This document shows, piece by piece, positions 52,673-60,338 of a DNA stretch of 64,000 bases. Numbering within the stretch: the first letter of the stretch is position 1; each line of letters opens with the position of its first letter. Location of the stretch: NCBI RefSeq assembly GCF_000425945.1, contig NZ_AUEK01000006.1, positions 62,001-126,000 on the forward strand, given 5' to 3'. This DNA is from Candidatus Solirubrobacter pratensis (lineage in GTDB: Bacteria > Actinomycetota > Thermoleophilia > Solirubrobacterales > Solirubrobacteraceae). The notes beneath the pieces were generated by a model that searched no databases, had not been told where the DNA came from, and saw nothing but the letters and a program-made list of their open reading frames with translations. The position numbers and the translations under genes are program-made.

Positions 52673-53445
52673 ATCGGGTGCTCGAGGGTCCCTAGGCCTT
52701 CGATCTCGATCCTGACGGTGTCCCCGGGCTGCAGGAAGCGCGGCGGATCGAACGCCGCGCCGACGCCGCTCGGGGTGCCCGTCAGGATGATCGCTCCCGG
52801 CTCGAGCGTGCACGTCTCGGCGATGAACTCGACGAGCTCCTGCGGCTTGAAGATCAGGTCGCTCGTCGTCCCGTCCTGGCGGCGCTCGCCGTTGACGTCG
52901 GTCGTGATCCGCAGGTCGCCCGGATCGATCTCGTCGGCGGTCGTGATCCACGGGCCCCACGGGCAGGACGTGTCGAAGCCCTTCGCCCGCGACCACTGGT
53001 TCTCGCTGGTCTGGAGGTCGCGCGCCGAGACGTCGTCGGCGACGGCGTAGCCGGCGATCTCGTTGCCGGGGCCGAGCACGAGCACGAGCTCGCCCTCGTA
53101 GTCGAGGTGCTCGACGACCGCGGGCTTGCGCACGGGCCCCTGCGGCGGGACGCTCGAGAGCGGCAGCTTGAGGAATACGAGCGGCTTGGACGGCTTCGCG
53201 GAGCCCAGCTCGGCGATGTGGGCGGCGTAGTTGCGCCCGATGCAGAAGATGGCCGGCGGCCGCGGGACGGGCTCGAGCAGCGTGACGCCGGCCAGTGGAT
53301 ACGTGTCGCCGTCGGCGGGCGTGCGGTCGCCGGAGGAGAGGCGGTCGAGGACGGTCCCGGACGCGAACGCCACGACCTCCTCCCCCCGCACCTCGCCGGC
53401 CTGCGGCTGCGAGCCGCCGGGAGCGATGAAGGTCGCGAGCTTCAT
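52666..53445 (-). CDS. Fumarylacetoacetate hydrolase (FAH)-family protein
   Basis: 259 residues, the normal length of bacterial FAHD1/YcgM-like enzymes. Motifs: [36 protein letters not shown] (metal Glu pair), [34 protein letters not shown], and the C-terminal [20 protein letters not shown]. Family members hydrolyse acylpyruvates or decarboxylate oxaloacetate. It is unlike the MhpD-type gene at 3439. Start ATG 53445 with no competing start. Confidence 0.9.
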   Translation of the reverse strand: MKLATFIAPGGSQPQAGEVRGEEVVAFASGTVLDRLSSGDRTPADGDTYPLAGVTLLEPVPRPPAIFCIGRNYAAHIAELGSAKPSKPLVFLKLPLSSVPPQGPVRKPAVVEHLDYEGELVLVLGPGNEIAGYAVADDVSARDLQTSENQWSRAKGFDTSCPWGPWITTADEIDPGDLRITTDVNGERRQDGTTSDLIFKPQELVEFIAETCTLEPGAIILTGTPSGVGAAFDPPRFLQPGDTVRIEIEGLGTLEHPIQ

Positions 53446-53530
53446 GTGCCGGGAAACTAGTGGTTCCCCCCTCGACTCGACGGATGACCGGCTTCAAGGG
53501 CGCCGCTCTATAGCCGATCATCTGACCTGG

Positions 53531-55006
53531 ATGGACACCAGCGCGATTCAGGCGGCAGCGGCCGCGACCTCCGCGACATACCGCTCATTCGCCGACGCGA
53601 CGCGCTCGGTCCTGGACCTCTTGGAGCGGCACATGCCGTCCGCGGGCCTGTACCTCGCCCACCTGGACCGGGGGCAGTTCATCCACCGGATCGTCGACGC
53701 GCGCAACGGCATGGAGTACGGCCTGCGCTCCAACCAGGCGATGCCGCTCGGCGACGCGTTCGACTCCCATATGGCCGAGGACCGCGCCACGCGGCGCACC
53801 GGCGACGTGGCGACGGACCCGACGTACGCGGGGCTGCCGATGCAGCAGCGCGTGACGGCGCGCTCGTACATGGGCGTACCGCTGGAGCTGTCCGACGGGA
53901 CGCGCGTGGGGTCCTTGAGCGCGCTGTCGCGCGACCGCGATGCCTTCACGTCCGCCGACGAGCAGCTGTTCACGATGCTCGCGCGCGTGCTGGCCTCCGA
54001 GCTCGAGCGCGAGTCCAACGAGCGCGACCTCAAGCGCTTCAACGACCTGCTGCGCGACCAGGCGCGCGGGATGGGCGCGATCGGCCGCGTCGCGAAGGCG
54101 CTGGCCGGCGCCGACGACGCCCGCACGGCGATCTGCGAGGCGGCGTGCGAGGTGATGGACGCGCCGGTCGCGTTCCTGCTCGAGCCGTCGGGCCGCGACT
54201 TCGCGTCGACCGCGATGGCCGGCATCTCGGTCCAGCCGGTGACGATCCAGCCGCGCGGCGACGGAACCGGCGGCGGGCGCGCGTTCACGGCCAAGGAGGC
54301 GTACTTCGTCGCCGACGCGCGCAACCACCCGGCGCTGGCGGCGCCGCTCGTGGAGGCGACCAGCGCCCGCTCGGCGGTGTTCGAGCCGGTGCTGCGCGAC
54401 GGCGAGATCGCCGGCGTGCTGATCGTGATCTGGCAGGCGCCGGTGGACGCGCTGCCCGAGGCGCCGTCGGCGGTGCTGCGGCTGGTGGCCGCGCAAGCGG
54501 CGGTGGCGATCGAGCACGCGGGCCTGCGGGCGAAGATGCAGGCGCTGGCGCTGAGCGACCCGCTGACGGGGCTCGTGACGCGGCGCGTGTTCGAGGAGGA
54601 GCTGCCGCGCGAGGTCGCCCGGGCGCGGCGGAGCGAGTCGCCGCTCTCGGTCGCGGTGGTGGATCTCGACCACATGAGCGCGTTCAACATGTTGCGCGGC
54701 GAGCGCGAGGGCGACCGCCTGGTCAAGGAGACCGCGGCGCGCTGGCGCGGCGAGTTGCGCGAGGTGGACCTGCTGGCGCGCCTGGAGGGCGTCGAGTTCG
54801 CGCTGGTCCTGCCGTCGTGCGGGCTCGGCGAGGCGGTCGACGTCGTCGATCGCGTGCGCGCCTCGACGCCGCGCGGCCAGACGGCCTCCGCGGGCGTCGC
54901 GCGCTGGGACGGCGAGGAGCCGGCCGAGCTGCTGCTCGCGCGGGCCCGGGACGCGCTGGCCGCGGCGAAGTCGTCCGGCCGCAATGTCACGATTGCGGCT
55001 GAGTGA
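53531..55006 (+). CDS. GAF-GAF-GGDEF-like signalling protein with degenerate active site
   Basis: 491 residues from ATG 53531. Residues ~20-175 and ~190-335 form two GAF domains (HMPSAGLYLAHLDRGQFIHR, ... AVFEPVLRDGEIAGVLIVIW). The C-terminal ~155 residues are a GGDEF fold (LALSDPLTGLVTRRVFEEEL, SVAVVDLDHMSAFNMLRGER, DRLVKETAARWRGELREVDL), but the active loop that should read GG(D/E)EF is EGVEF in ARLEGVEFALVLPS. Diguanylate cyclase activity is therefore doubtful; it may bind nucleotide or act as an effector. Divergent from the FAH gene. Confidence 0.88.
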   Translation: MDTSAIQAAAAATSATYRSFADATRSVLDLLERHMPSAGLYLAHLDRGQFIHRIVDARNGMEYGLRSNQAMPLGDAFDSHMAEDRATRRTGDVATDPTYAGLPMQQRVTARSYMGVPLELSDGTRVGSLSALSRDRDAFTSADEQLFTMLARVLASELERESNERDLKRFNDLLRDQARGMGAIGRVAKALAGADDARTAICEAACEVMDAPVAFLLEPSGRDFASTAMAGISVQPVTIQPRGDGTGGGRAFTAKEAYFVADARNHPALAAPLVEATSARSAVFEPVLRDGEIAGVLIVIWQAPVDALPEAPSAVLRLVAAQAAVAIEHAGLRAKMQALALSDPLTGLVTRRVFEEELPREVARARRSESPLSVAVVDLDHMSAFNMLRGEREGDRLVKETAARWRGELREVDLLARLEGVEFALVLPSCGLGEAVDVVDRVRASTPRGQTASAGVARWDGEEPAELLLARARDALAAAKSSGRNVTIAAE

Positions 55007-55082
55007 ATTCGCCACACGGCGAACCATTTACATAACCGCACCACGTTTCGTGTACTCTCTCGCGCCAACGTTGTAAGTCGTA

Positions 55083-55222
55083 GCCGAGTCCTTCCGTCGC
55101 AGAACGGGAGGAACGGGGGAACCAGTGCGGCCGTGTGGTGCGGTCGCGGGGGCGAATCGCCGTTTGGTTTGGCGGCGTAGCGCAGGCCTTGCGCGAGCCC
55201 GACAGCTAACCCCGTAGGCGCG
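55083..55222 (+). promoter_or_regulatory. c-di-AMP riboswitch (ydaO/yuaA type), second copy
   Basis: Starts GCCGAGTCC, then GGGAGGAACGGGGGAACC, GGGGGCGAATCG and the 3' core GACAGCTAACCCCGTAGGC at 55201-55219, identical to the copy at 4311-4329. It lies in the leader of an M23 endopeptidase, the classical actinobacterial target of this riboswitch. Confidence 0.92.
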
Positions 55223-55241
55223 GGCCACGAGGAGTTTCAAG

Positions 55242-57080
55242 TTGTCGTTCCCGATCGATCCGTCGTACACGCGCGATCTCAGCGATCCTGAGTTATGGGC
55301 GCGCTCGCAGTCGCGGGCTCTACATCGCCGTGAGCTGGCCGAGCTGAGCCGCAAGCACGGGGCGCGCCGCAAGAGCGCCGCGTTGGCGGTGAGCGCGTCC
55401 GTGGCGGCGGCGCCGACCGCGCTGCCGTTCGCGGCCGTGGCCAGCGCGTCGTCGGGGAAGGCGGTCGCCGCCGCGGCGCCGGACTCCTCGCGCTCCTCGA
55501 TCCACCTGCCGTCGGGCGCCCTGCTGTCCGAGGGCGACACGGGCGACACGGTCGTGGCGGTCCAGCGCCAGGTCGGCGTCGACGACGACGGGATCTTCGG
55601 CCCGATCACGCGCGGCGCGATCGAGCGCTTCCAGCAGCGCTACGGGCTTCCCGCGACCGGCGAGGTCGACGCGGCGACGTGGGCGGCGCTGTTCAAGTCC
55701 AAGGTCTCCTTCGTGGGCGGCGGCGGCGAGAGCGTCCTCGCGAGCTACCACCCGAGCAGCGCGCATTCACCGCAGGACGGCGCCCCCGACTCGTCGCCGG
55801 CCTCCGACGCGCCCGCGTCTGCGCCCAAGTCAGCGCCGCGCTCGACCTCCCCCGCGTCGTCGCCGGCCACGCCCAAGCAGGCGCCGGCGAGCGCGCCGAA
55901 GCAGGTCTCCTCGACGCCGGTCCAGACGGCGCCCGGCGGGGGCTGCGGGGCGGGCAGGATCGCGACGCCCGTGTCGGGCACGGTCACGGGCGTCTACGGT
56001 GAGTCGCGCCCCGGCCACATGCACGCCGGCGAGGACATCGCCGCCCCGACGGGCACCCCGGTCCGCGCCGCCCAGTGCGGCACGGTCAGCGAGGCGGGCG
56101 TCGAGAGCGGCTACGGCAACCTGGTCTGCATCCAGCACGCCGGCGGCGTCTCGACGTGCTACGCCCACCTCTCCGAGATCGGCGTCGCCAAGGGGACCTA
56201 CGTGCACGTCGGCGACGTGATCGGCAAGGTCGGCGCGACCGGCGACGCCACCGGCCCGCACCTGCACTTCGAGGTCCGCGAGAACGGCAAGGCGACCGAC
56301 CCGGCCCCGTACCTCGCGGGCACGAAGACGATCCCCGGCGGAGCCGAGGCGAAGCCAGCGACGGCGAAGACGGCGGTCGTGAAGCCCGCGACGGCGAAGA
56401 CGGCGGTCGCGAAGACCGCGACGGCGAAGACGGCGGTCGCGAAGACCGCGAGCACGACGAGCGCGCCCTCGGGCGCCACGCCCACCGCCTCGGCCGCGGC
56501 GGCGCCTGCCACCGCGCCGGCCGAGACCGCCCCGGCGCCGAGCACGCCCGCACCGGCGCCCGCGGAGGCCCAGGCGGCCGCGCCGGCCGAGCCCGCCCCA
56601 TCGGCGCCCGCCCACAACGAGGTCCCCGCCCAATCCCCCGCGGAGACCGCGCCCGCCGCCACGCCGGCCGCGGAGACCCCGGCGCCCGCGGCGCCGGCCG
56701 CAGAAGCCCCCGCGCCAGCGCCGGCCGAGGCCGCGCCGTCGGCGCCTGCCGCCGCCGCGCCAGCGCCGGCCGAGACCGCGCCCGCAGCACCTGCCGCGCA
56801 GAGCCCCGCGCCCGCGCCGGCCGAGACCGCGCCCTCGGCGCCCGCGCCGTCCGAGCCCGCGCCCGCCGCGCCCGCCGCGCAGACCCCGGCGCCCGCGCCG
56901 GCCCCGACGACGCCCTCGGCGCCCGCCGCACCCGCGCCGGCCGAGACCGCGCCCTCGGCGCCCACCGAGACCGCCGCCCCGGCCTCGTCGCCGGCCGAGG
57001 CCGCGCCGGCGCCGGCCGCGCAGACCCCCGCCCCCGCCGCCCCCGCCTCCTCGCCCGCGGAGGCCGCGCCCGCGGCGTAA
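55242..57080 (+). CDS. Secreted M23 peptidoglycan endopeptidase with peptidoglycan-binding domain
   Basis: 612 residues from TTG 55242 with CGAGGAG ahead. An N-terminal cytoplasmic-like ~45 residues precede a hydrophobic export segment (SAALAVSASVAAAPTALPFA). A PG_binding_1 domain (LSEGDTGDTVVAVQRQVGVD, GIFGPITRGAIERFQQRYGL) is at ~95-150. A Ser/Pro/Ala linker leads to a LytM/M23 domain with Zn ligands HMHAGED (H-x-x-x-D) and PHLHFEV, ~235-340. The last ~250 residues are Ala/Pro-rich low complexity with repeated APAPAETAPSAP units, probably spanning the wall. It cleaves peptide cross-links. Regulated by the c-di-AMP riboswitch in the leader. Confidence 0.93.
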   Translation: MSFPIDPSYTRDLSDPELWARSQSRALHRRELAELSRKHGARRKSAALAVSASVAAAPTALPFAAVASASSGKAVAAAAPDSSRSSIHLPSGALLSEGDTGDTVVAVQRQVGVDDDGIFGPITRGAIERFQQRYGLPATGEVDAATWAALFKSKVSFVGGGGESVLASYHPSSAHSPQDGAPDSSPASDAPASAPKSAPRSTSPASSPATPKQAPASAPKQVSSTPVQTAPGGGCGAGRIATPVSGTVTGVYGESRPGHMHAGEDIAAPTGTPVRAAQCGTVSEAGVESGYGNLVCIQHAGGVSTCYAHLSEIGVAKGTYVHVGDVIGKVGATGDATGPHLHFEVRENGKATDPAPYLAGTKTIPGGAEAKPATAKTAVVKPATAKTAVAKTATAKTAVAKTASTTSAPSGATPTASAAAAPATAPAETAPAPSTPAPAPAEAQAAAPAEPAPSAPAHNEVPAQSPAETAPAATPAAETPAPAAPAAEAPAPAPAEAAPSAPAAAAPAPAETAPAAPAAQSPAPAPAETAPSAPAPSEPAPAAPAAQTPAPAPAPTTPSAPAAPAPAETAPSAPTETAAPASSPAEAAPAPAAQTPAPAAPASSPAEAAPAA

Positions 57081-57086
57081 CAGCTT

Positions 57087-57124
57087 CCCGCGGCCGCCCG
57101 GATCCCTCGCCGGGTGGCCGCGGG
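57087..57124 (+). terminator. Hairpin terminator after the M23 gene
   Basis: CCCGCGGCC / GGCCGCGGG outer stem with a CCCGG/CCGGG inner stem, seven bases after the stop; it can also serve the convergent gene that ends at 57132. Confidence 0.75.
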
Positions 57125-57131
57125 TTGACCT

Positions 57132-57575
57132 TCAGCCGGCGGCGAGCCGGCGGAGGGCCTCGCGCATCTCCGCGTCGGCTCGCTCGGCGTCCTCGTCGGT
57201 CCAGCGCCAGCGGACGCCTTCGAGGATCTCGAACGTCGGCTGCGAGTGGTCCTGGACGCGCTCGACGTCGAGCCGGACGGCGACGACGCGCTCGGAGATC
57301 TCCGCGTCGAGCCGGACGGCGACGACGCGCTCGGAGATCTCCGCGTCGAGCACGGTGGCGCGTCCGATTGCCGTGCATGCGACGCGGGCGGCGAGGATCG
57401 TCAGCGCGCAGCGCGGATCCTCGCGCAGCCGCGCCAGCGACTCGCGCCGCCGGGCGAGCACGAACAGCAACGCGCGATCGCCGGCCCGCACGATCGTCGA
57501 GACCGGGATCGCGTGCGGATCGCCCCCGCCCGTCGAGAGCGTGGCGACCGTCCCGTCAGGCCAGTCGGGCAGCAT
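57132..57575 (-). CDS. Pyridoxamine-5'-phosphate-oxidase-like (split beta-barrel) protein
   Basis: 147 residues. The split-barrel flavin/F420 fold is suggested by TVATLSTGGGDPHAIPVSTI, LLFVLARRRESLARLREDPR CALTI and the helical tail RWRWTDEDAERADAEMREAL. Such proteins bind FMN or F420 and reduce small molecules, often in detoxification. An exact 13-residue duplication (DAEISERVVAVRL twice in a row) sits in the middle and would insert an extra strand. Start overlaps the helicase stop (ATGA), so the two are coupled. Confidence 0.75.
   Translation of the reverse strand: MLPDWPDGTVATLSTGGGDPHAIPVSTIVRAGDRALLFVLARRRESLARLREDPRCALTILAARVACTAIGRATVLDAEISERVVAVRLDAEISERVVAVRLDVERVQDHSQPTFEILEGVRWRWTDEDAERADAEMREALRRLAAG
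57267..57344 (-). repeat. Exact 39-bp tandem duplication inside a gene
   Basis: 57267-57305 and 57306-57344 are identical in all 39 bases and preserve the frame, duplicating DAEISERVVAVRL in the PNPOx-like protein. Confidence 0.95.
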
Positions 57576-59245
57576 CAGGTCCGCTTCAGCAGCTTCTCCA
57601 GCATGCGGATCGCGGCCCCGAGCTGATCGTCGGTCGCCTTGTCGACCGACTTCACGCCGGTCTCGCGGTTGATCTGCGCGTTGACGATGCGATGCGATTC
57701 TCCCGTTCGCCGCGCGAGCGTGCCGACGAGTGCCTGGCGCTCGGCGCGCAGCCGCTCGCGGCGCTCGAACGCGCTCTCAGGCTCCGCCGGCAGCGTGGTC
57801 GCCGGCGTGGTCGTGAACGCGGCGAGCGCCGGCGAGGGCGCCGGCGACGCGTCCGCGAAGAGCTGCAGCGCCTCGCCGGGCTGCGTCGTCTGCAGCACCT
57901 CGTCGTCGCGCCGCGCGCTCGACCACAGCGCCTGGAACGCCTCGCCCTTGTCCAGCCGCTCGCCGCGCTCGGCGACCTCCTCGCCCTTCGGCTTGAACTC
58001 GAGCGCGTGGTTGCGCTCCTCCTCGATCTGCGTGGCGAGCGTCTTCAGCCGCGGATCCGACGGAAGGAACACATGGCTCATCTGCTCGTTGGGCACGGGC
58101 GTGCGCCGGATGAAGCGCCCGATCACCTGGCGGAAGAACAGCTCCGTGCGCGACGTCGTGGCGTACACGCCCACGCGCAGGCGCGGGACGTCGACCCCCT
58201 CGGAGACCATCAGGACCGAGACCAGCCAGGGAGCCGACCCGGCCGAGAAGCGCGCGATCCGCGCGGACGCGTCCGCCGCATCCGACGTCACCACGTCCGG
58301 CCGCTCGCCGGTGATGCGCCCGAGCCGGTCCGCCAGCTTCTCGGCGTGCTCCTTGTCGATCGCCACGACCAGCGCGCCCGCGTCCGGGTGCTCGCCGGCG
58401 CGGATCCCGAGCAGCGTCTCGTGCGCGTCGCTGAGCACGTGCGTCACCCAGTCGCCGGCGGGATCGAGCGCCGTGCGCAGCCGCCGCGCCGCCTCGACGG
58501 CCGGCAGGACGACGCCGAAGTCGGCGCGCCGGACCTTGCCGTCGCTGACCCACTCCATGTCGCCGCCGTAGGTGTGGAACGTCACCGGCCGGCACACGCC
58601 GTCCAGCAGCGCGTCCGTGTACCCGTAGCCGTAGTCCGCGCGCGAGACGCCGTCGTCGTCGTAGGTCACCCATGGGATCGGCGAGTTGTCGGAGCGGAAC
58701 GGCGTGCCGGAGAGCAGCAGCCGAAAGCGCGCCTTGCCGAACGCGTCGACGGTCTTCGCGCCCCAGGTCGCGTCCTCGCCCATGTGGTGCGGCTCGTCGG
58801 CGATCAGCAGCGTCGGGCGCTCGGCGCAGCGGCGGCGGTGGACGTCCGAGCCCGCCGCCACGGTCGCGTACGTGACGGCGACGCCGTGGCGGTCGCGCGG
58901 CTCGGGCCCGGCGGAGTTGGGGCGGTTGGGCTCGAGCGCGATCCCGTAGCGCGCGGCGTCGGCCGCCCACTGGCGGCAGATGTGGGTGGTCGGCGCGACC
59001 ACCGCGACGCGCGCGACGCGGCCCTCGGAGAGCATCCGGTGCGCGACGTGCAGGCCGAACGTGGTCTTGCCGGCGGCGGGGGTCGCGGAGGCGAGGAACG
59101 CGTCGCCGTCGTGGGAGAACACGGAGGCGGCGGCGGCCTGCTGCCAGGCGCGGAGCGGGCGGGAGGTGGGCCAGGCGGGGAGAGAGCGCGCGAAACCGGC
59201 GCGCTCGGGAGGAGCGTCGATCGAGTACGTCACGGGAGGCGGCAA
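57575..59245 (-). CDS. SF2 DEAD/DEAH-type helicase
   Basis: 556 residues. Walker A ATPAAGKTTFGLHVAHRML, motif Ia VAVVAPTTHICRQWAADAAR, motif II LLIADEPHHM (DEPH), motif III LLLSGTPFRSDN, motif V VLMVSEGVDVPRLRVGVYAT and motif VI FRQVIGRFIRRTP. This is a restriction-type/UvsW-like SF2 helicase core with a C-terminal extension of ~120 residues. No methylase, nuclease or other defence genes are adjacent, so a stand-alone DNA or RNA repair helicase is more likely. The start is a TTG; GTG 59233 is an alternative. Confidence 0.88.
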   Translation of the reverse strand: MPPPVTYSIDAPPERAGFARSLPAWPTSRPLRAWQQAAAASVFSHDGDAFLASATPAAGKTTFGLHVAHRMLSEGRVARVAVVAPTTHICRQWAADAARYGIALEPNRPNSAGPEPRDRHGVAVTYATVAAGSDVHRRRCAERPTLLIADEPHHMGEDATWGAKTVDAFGKARFRLLLSGTPFRSDNSPIPWVTYDDDGVSRADYGYGYTDALLDGVCRPVTFHTYGGDMEWVSDGKVRRADFGVVLPAVEAARRLRTALDPAGDWVTHVLSDAHETLLGIRAGEHPDAGALVVAIDKEHAEKLADRLGRITGERPDVVTSDAADASARIARFSAGSAPWLVSVLMVSEGVDVPRLRVGVYATTSRTELFFRQVIGRFIRRTPVPNEQMSHVFLPSDPRLKTLATQIEEERNHALEFKPKGEEVAERGERLDKGEAFQALWSSARRDDEVLQTTQPGEALQLFADASPAPSPALAAFTTTPATTLPAEPESAFERRERLRAERQALVGTLARRTGESHRIVNAQINRETGVKSVDKATDDQLGAAIRMLEKLLKRT

Positions 59246-59362
59246 CTTATGAAACGCCCCGGACGATGCCGGGCGGCACGGCGCGATCTCGCCGGTGCGC
59301 GGCGCGGACCGCGGTCCGTGTCAGGACGCGGCCCGGGACCCGTGGTCACTAACCTTCCGTAC

Positions 59363-60295
59363 GTGCCTCTCCATGTCACCCACTACTCCGACCCGCACTG
59401 CCCGTGGGCGTGGTCGGCCTCCCCGGCGCTGGCCGCGCTGCGCTGGCGCTACGGCTCCCAGCTGATCTGGCGCCACGTCATGATCGGGCTGACGGAGAGC
59501 CGTGACGTGTACGCGTCGCGCGGCTACTCCCCCGGCCGGTCCGCCCTCGGCTATCGCAGCTTCCGCAACCGCGGCATGCCGTTCTCGACCCAGCCGCGCG
59601 AGCACCTCAGCGGCACCTGGGCCGCCTGCCGCGTCGTCGTCGCGACCCGCCGCCTGTATCCCGAGCGCGAGCTCGCCGTGTTCCGCGCGCTGCAGTTCGC
59701 GCAGTTCACGAGCACGCTGGACCTCGAGGACGCCGCCGGCCAGCGCGAGGCGATCGCGTGGGTGCCCGGCATCGACCCGGACGCCGTGATCGCGGCCGCG
59801 AGCGAGCCCGAGACCGAGGAGCTGTTCGCCGCCGACCGCGCCGAGTCCCGCAGCGCCGCCGGCAGCCCGACGGAGTTCCAGGGCAAGGCCGCGCAGTACT
59901 CGAGCGACCAGGACCAGGTGCGCTACACGGCTCCGAGCCTGCGGTTCACGACCGACGACGGCCGCACGCTGGAGGCCGGCGGCTTCCAGCCGCTCGAGGC
60001 TTACGACGTCCTGATCGCCAACCTCGACACCGACCTCGAGCGCCGCGGCGCCGCCGCGGACGCCGCCGAGATCCTGCCGGAGTTCCCCGACGGCCTGAGC
60101 ACCGCCGAGGTCGCGCTGATCATGACGTCCAACAACGGCTCGCCCGACCTCGGCGCCGCCGAGGACTCGCTGATCACCGCCGTCGCGGAGGGCACCGCCT
60201 TCCGCGCGCCGTTCGGCCACGACGCCCTCTGGCTCCCGGCCGACTCGCCCGCCGTCGCCACCCTGAGCGGCGACGCGGTCGGCGCCACCGCCTGA
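59363..60295 (+). CDS. DsbA/FrnE-family thioredoxin-fold protein with single Cys
   Basis: 310 residues from GTG 59363 (GTG 59342 also possible). N-terminus LHVTHYSDPHCPWAWSASPA is typical of the DsbA/2-hydroxychromene-isomerase branch, but the motif is CPWA rather than CPWC, so it is monothiol. Helical insert and C-terminal part: VFRALQFAQFTSTLDLEDAA, YTAPSLRFTTDDGRTLEAGG. No signal peptide, so cytoplasmic. Function probably isomerase-like or thiol-related; substrate unknown. Followed by a strong hairpin. Confidence 0.8.
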   Translation: MPLHVTHYSDPHCPWAWSASPALAALRWRYGSQLIWRHVMIGLTESRDVYASRGYSPGRSALGYRSFRNRGMPFSTQPREHLSGTWAACRVVVATRRLYPERELAVFRALQFAQFTSTLDLEDAAGQREAIAWVPGIDPDAVIAAASEPETEELFAADRAESRSAAGSPTEFQGKAAQYSSDQDQVRYTAPSLRFTTDDGRTLEAGGFQPLEAYDVLIANLDTDLERRGAAADAAEILPEFPDGLSTAEVALIMTSNNGSPDLGAAEDSLITAVAEGTAFRAPFGHDALWLPADSPAVATLSGDAVGATA

Positions 60296-60303
60296 AAGCT
60301 GAC

Positions 60304-60332
60304 GGGGCGCCGGGCGAACGGCCCGGCGCCCC
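60304..60332. terminator. Bidirectional hairpin between DsbA-like gene and M6 remnant
   Basis: Perfect 12-bp stem (GGGGCGCCGGGC / GCCCGGCGCCCC), five-base loop, between convergent genes. Confidence 0.8.
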
Positions 60333-60338
60333 ACAGCC

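Noticed and set aside
57575..59245. SF2 helicase as part of a defence island
   Set aside because: Its neighbours are a PNPOx-like gene and a DsbA-like gene; no nuclease, methylase or mobile element accompanies it.
56075..59341. Very long plus-strand frame running through the M23 tail and opposite the helicase
   Set aside because: The sequence is low-complexity or antisense; the real plus-strand gene in this frame begins at 59342-59363.
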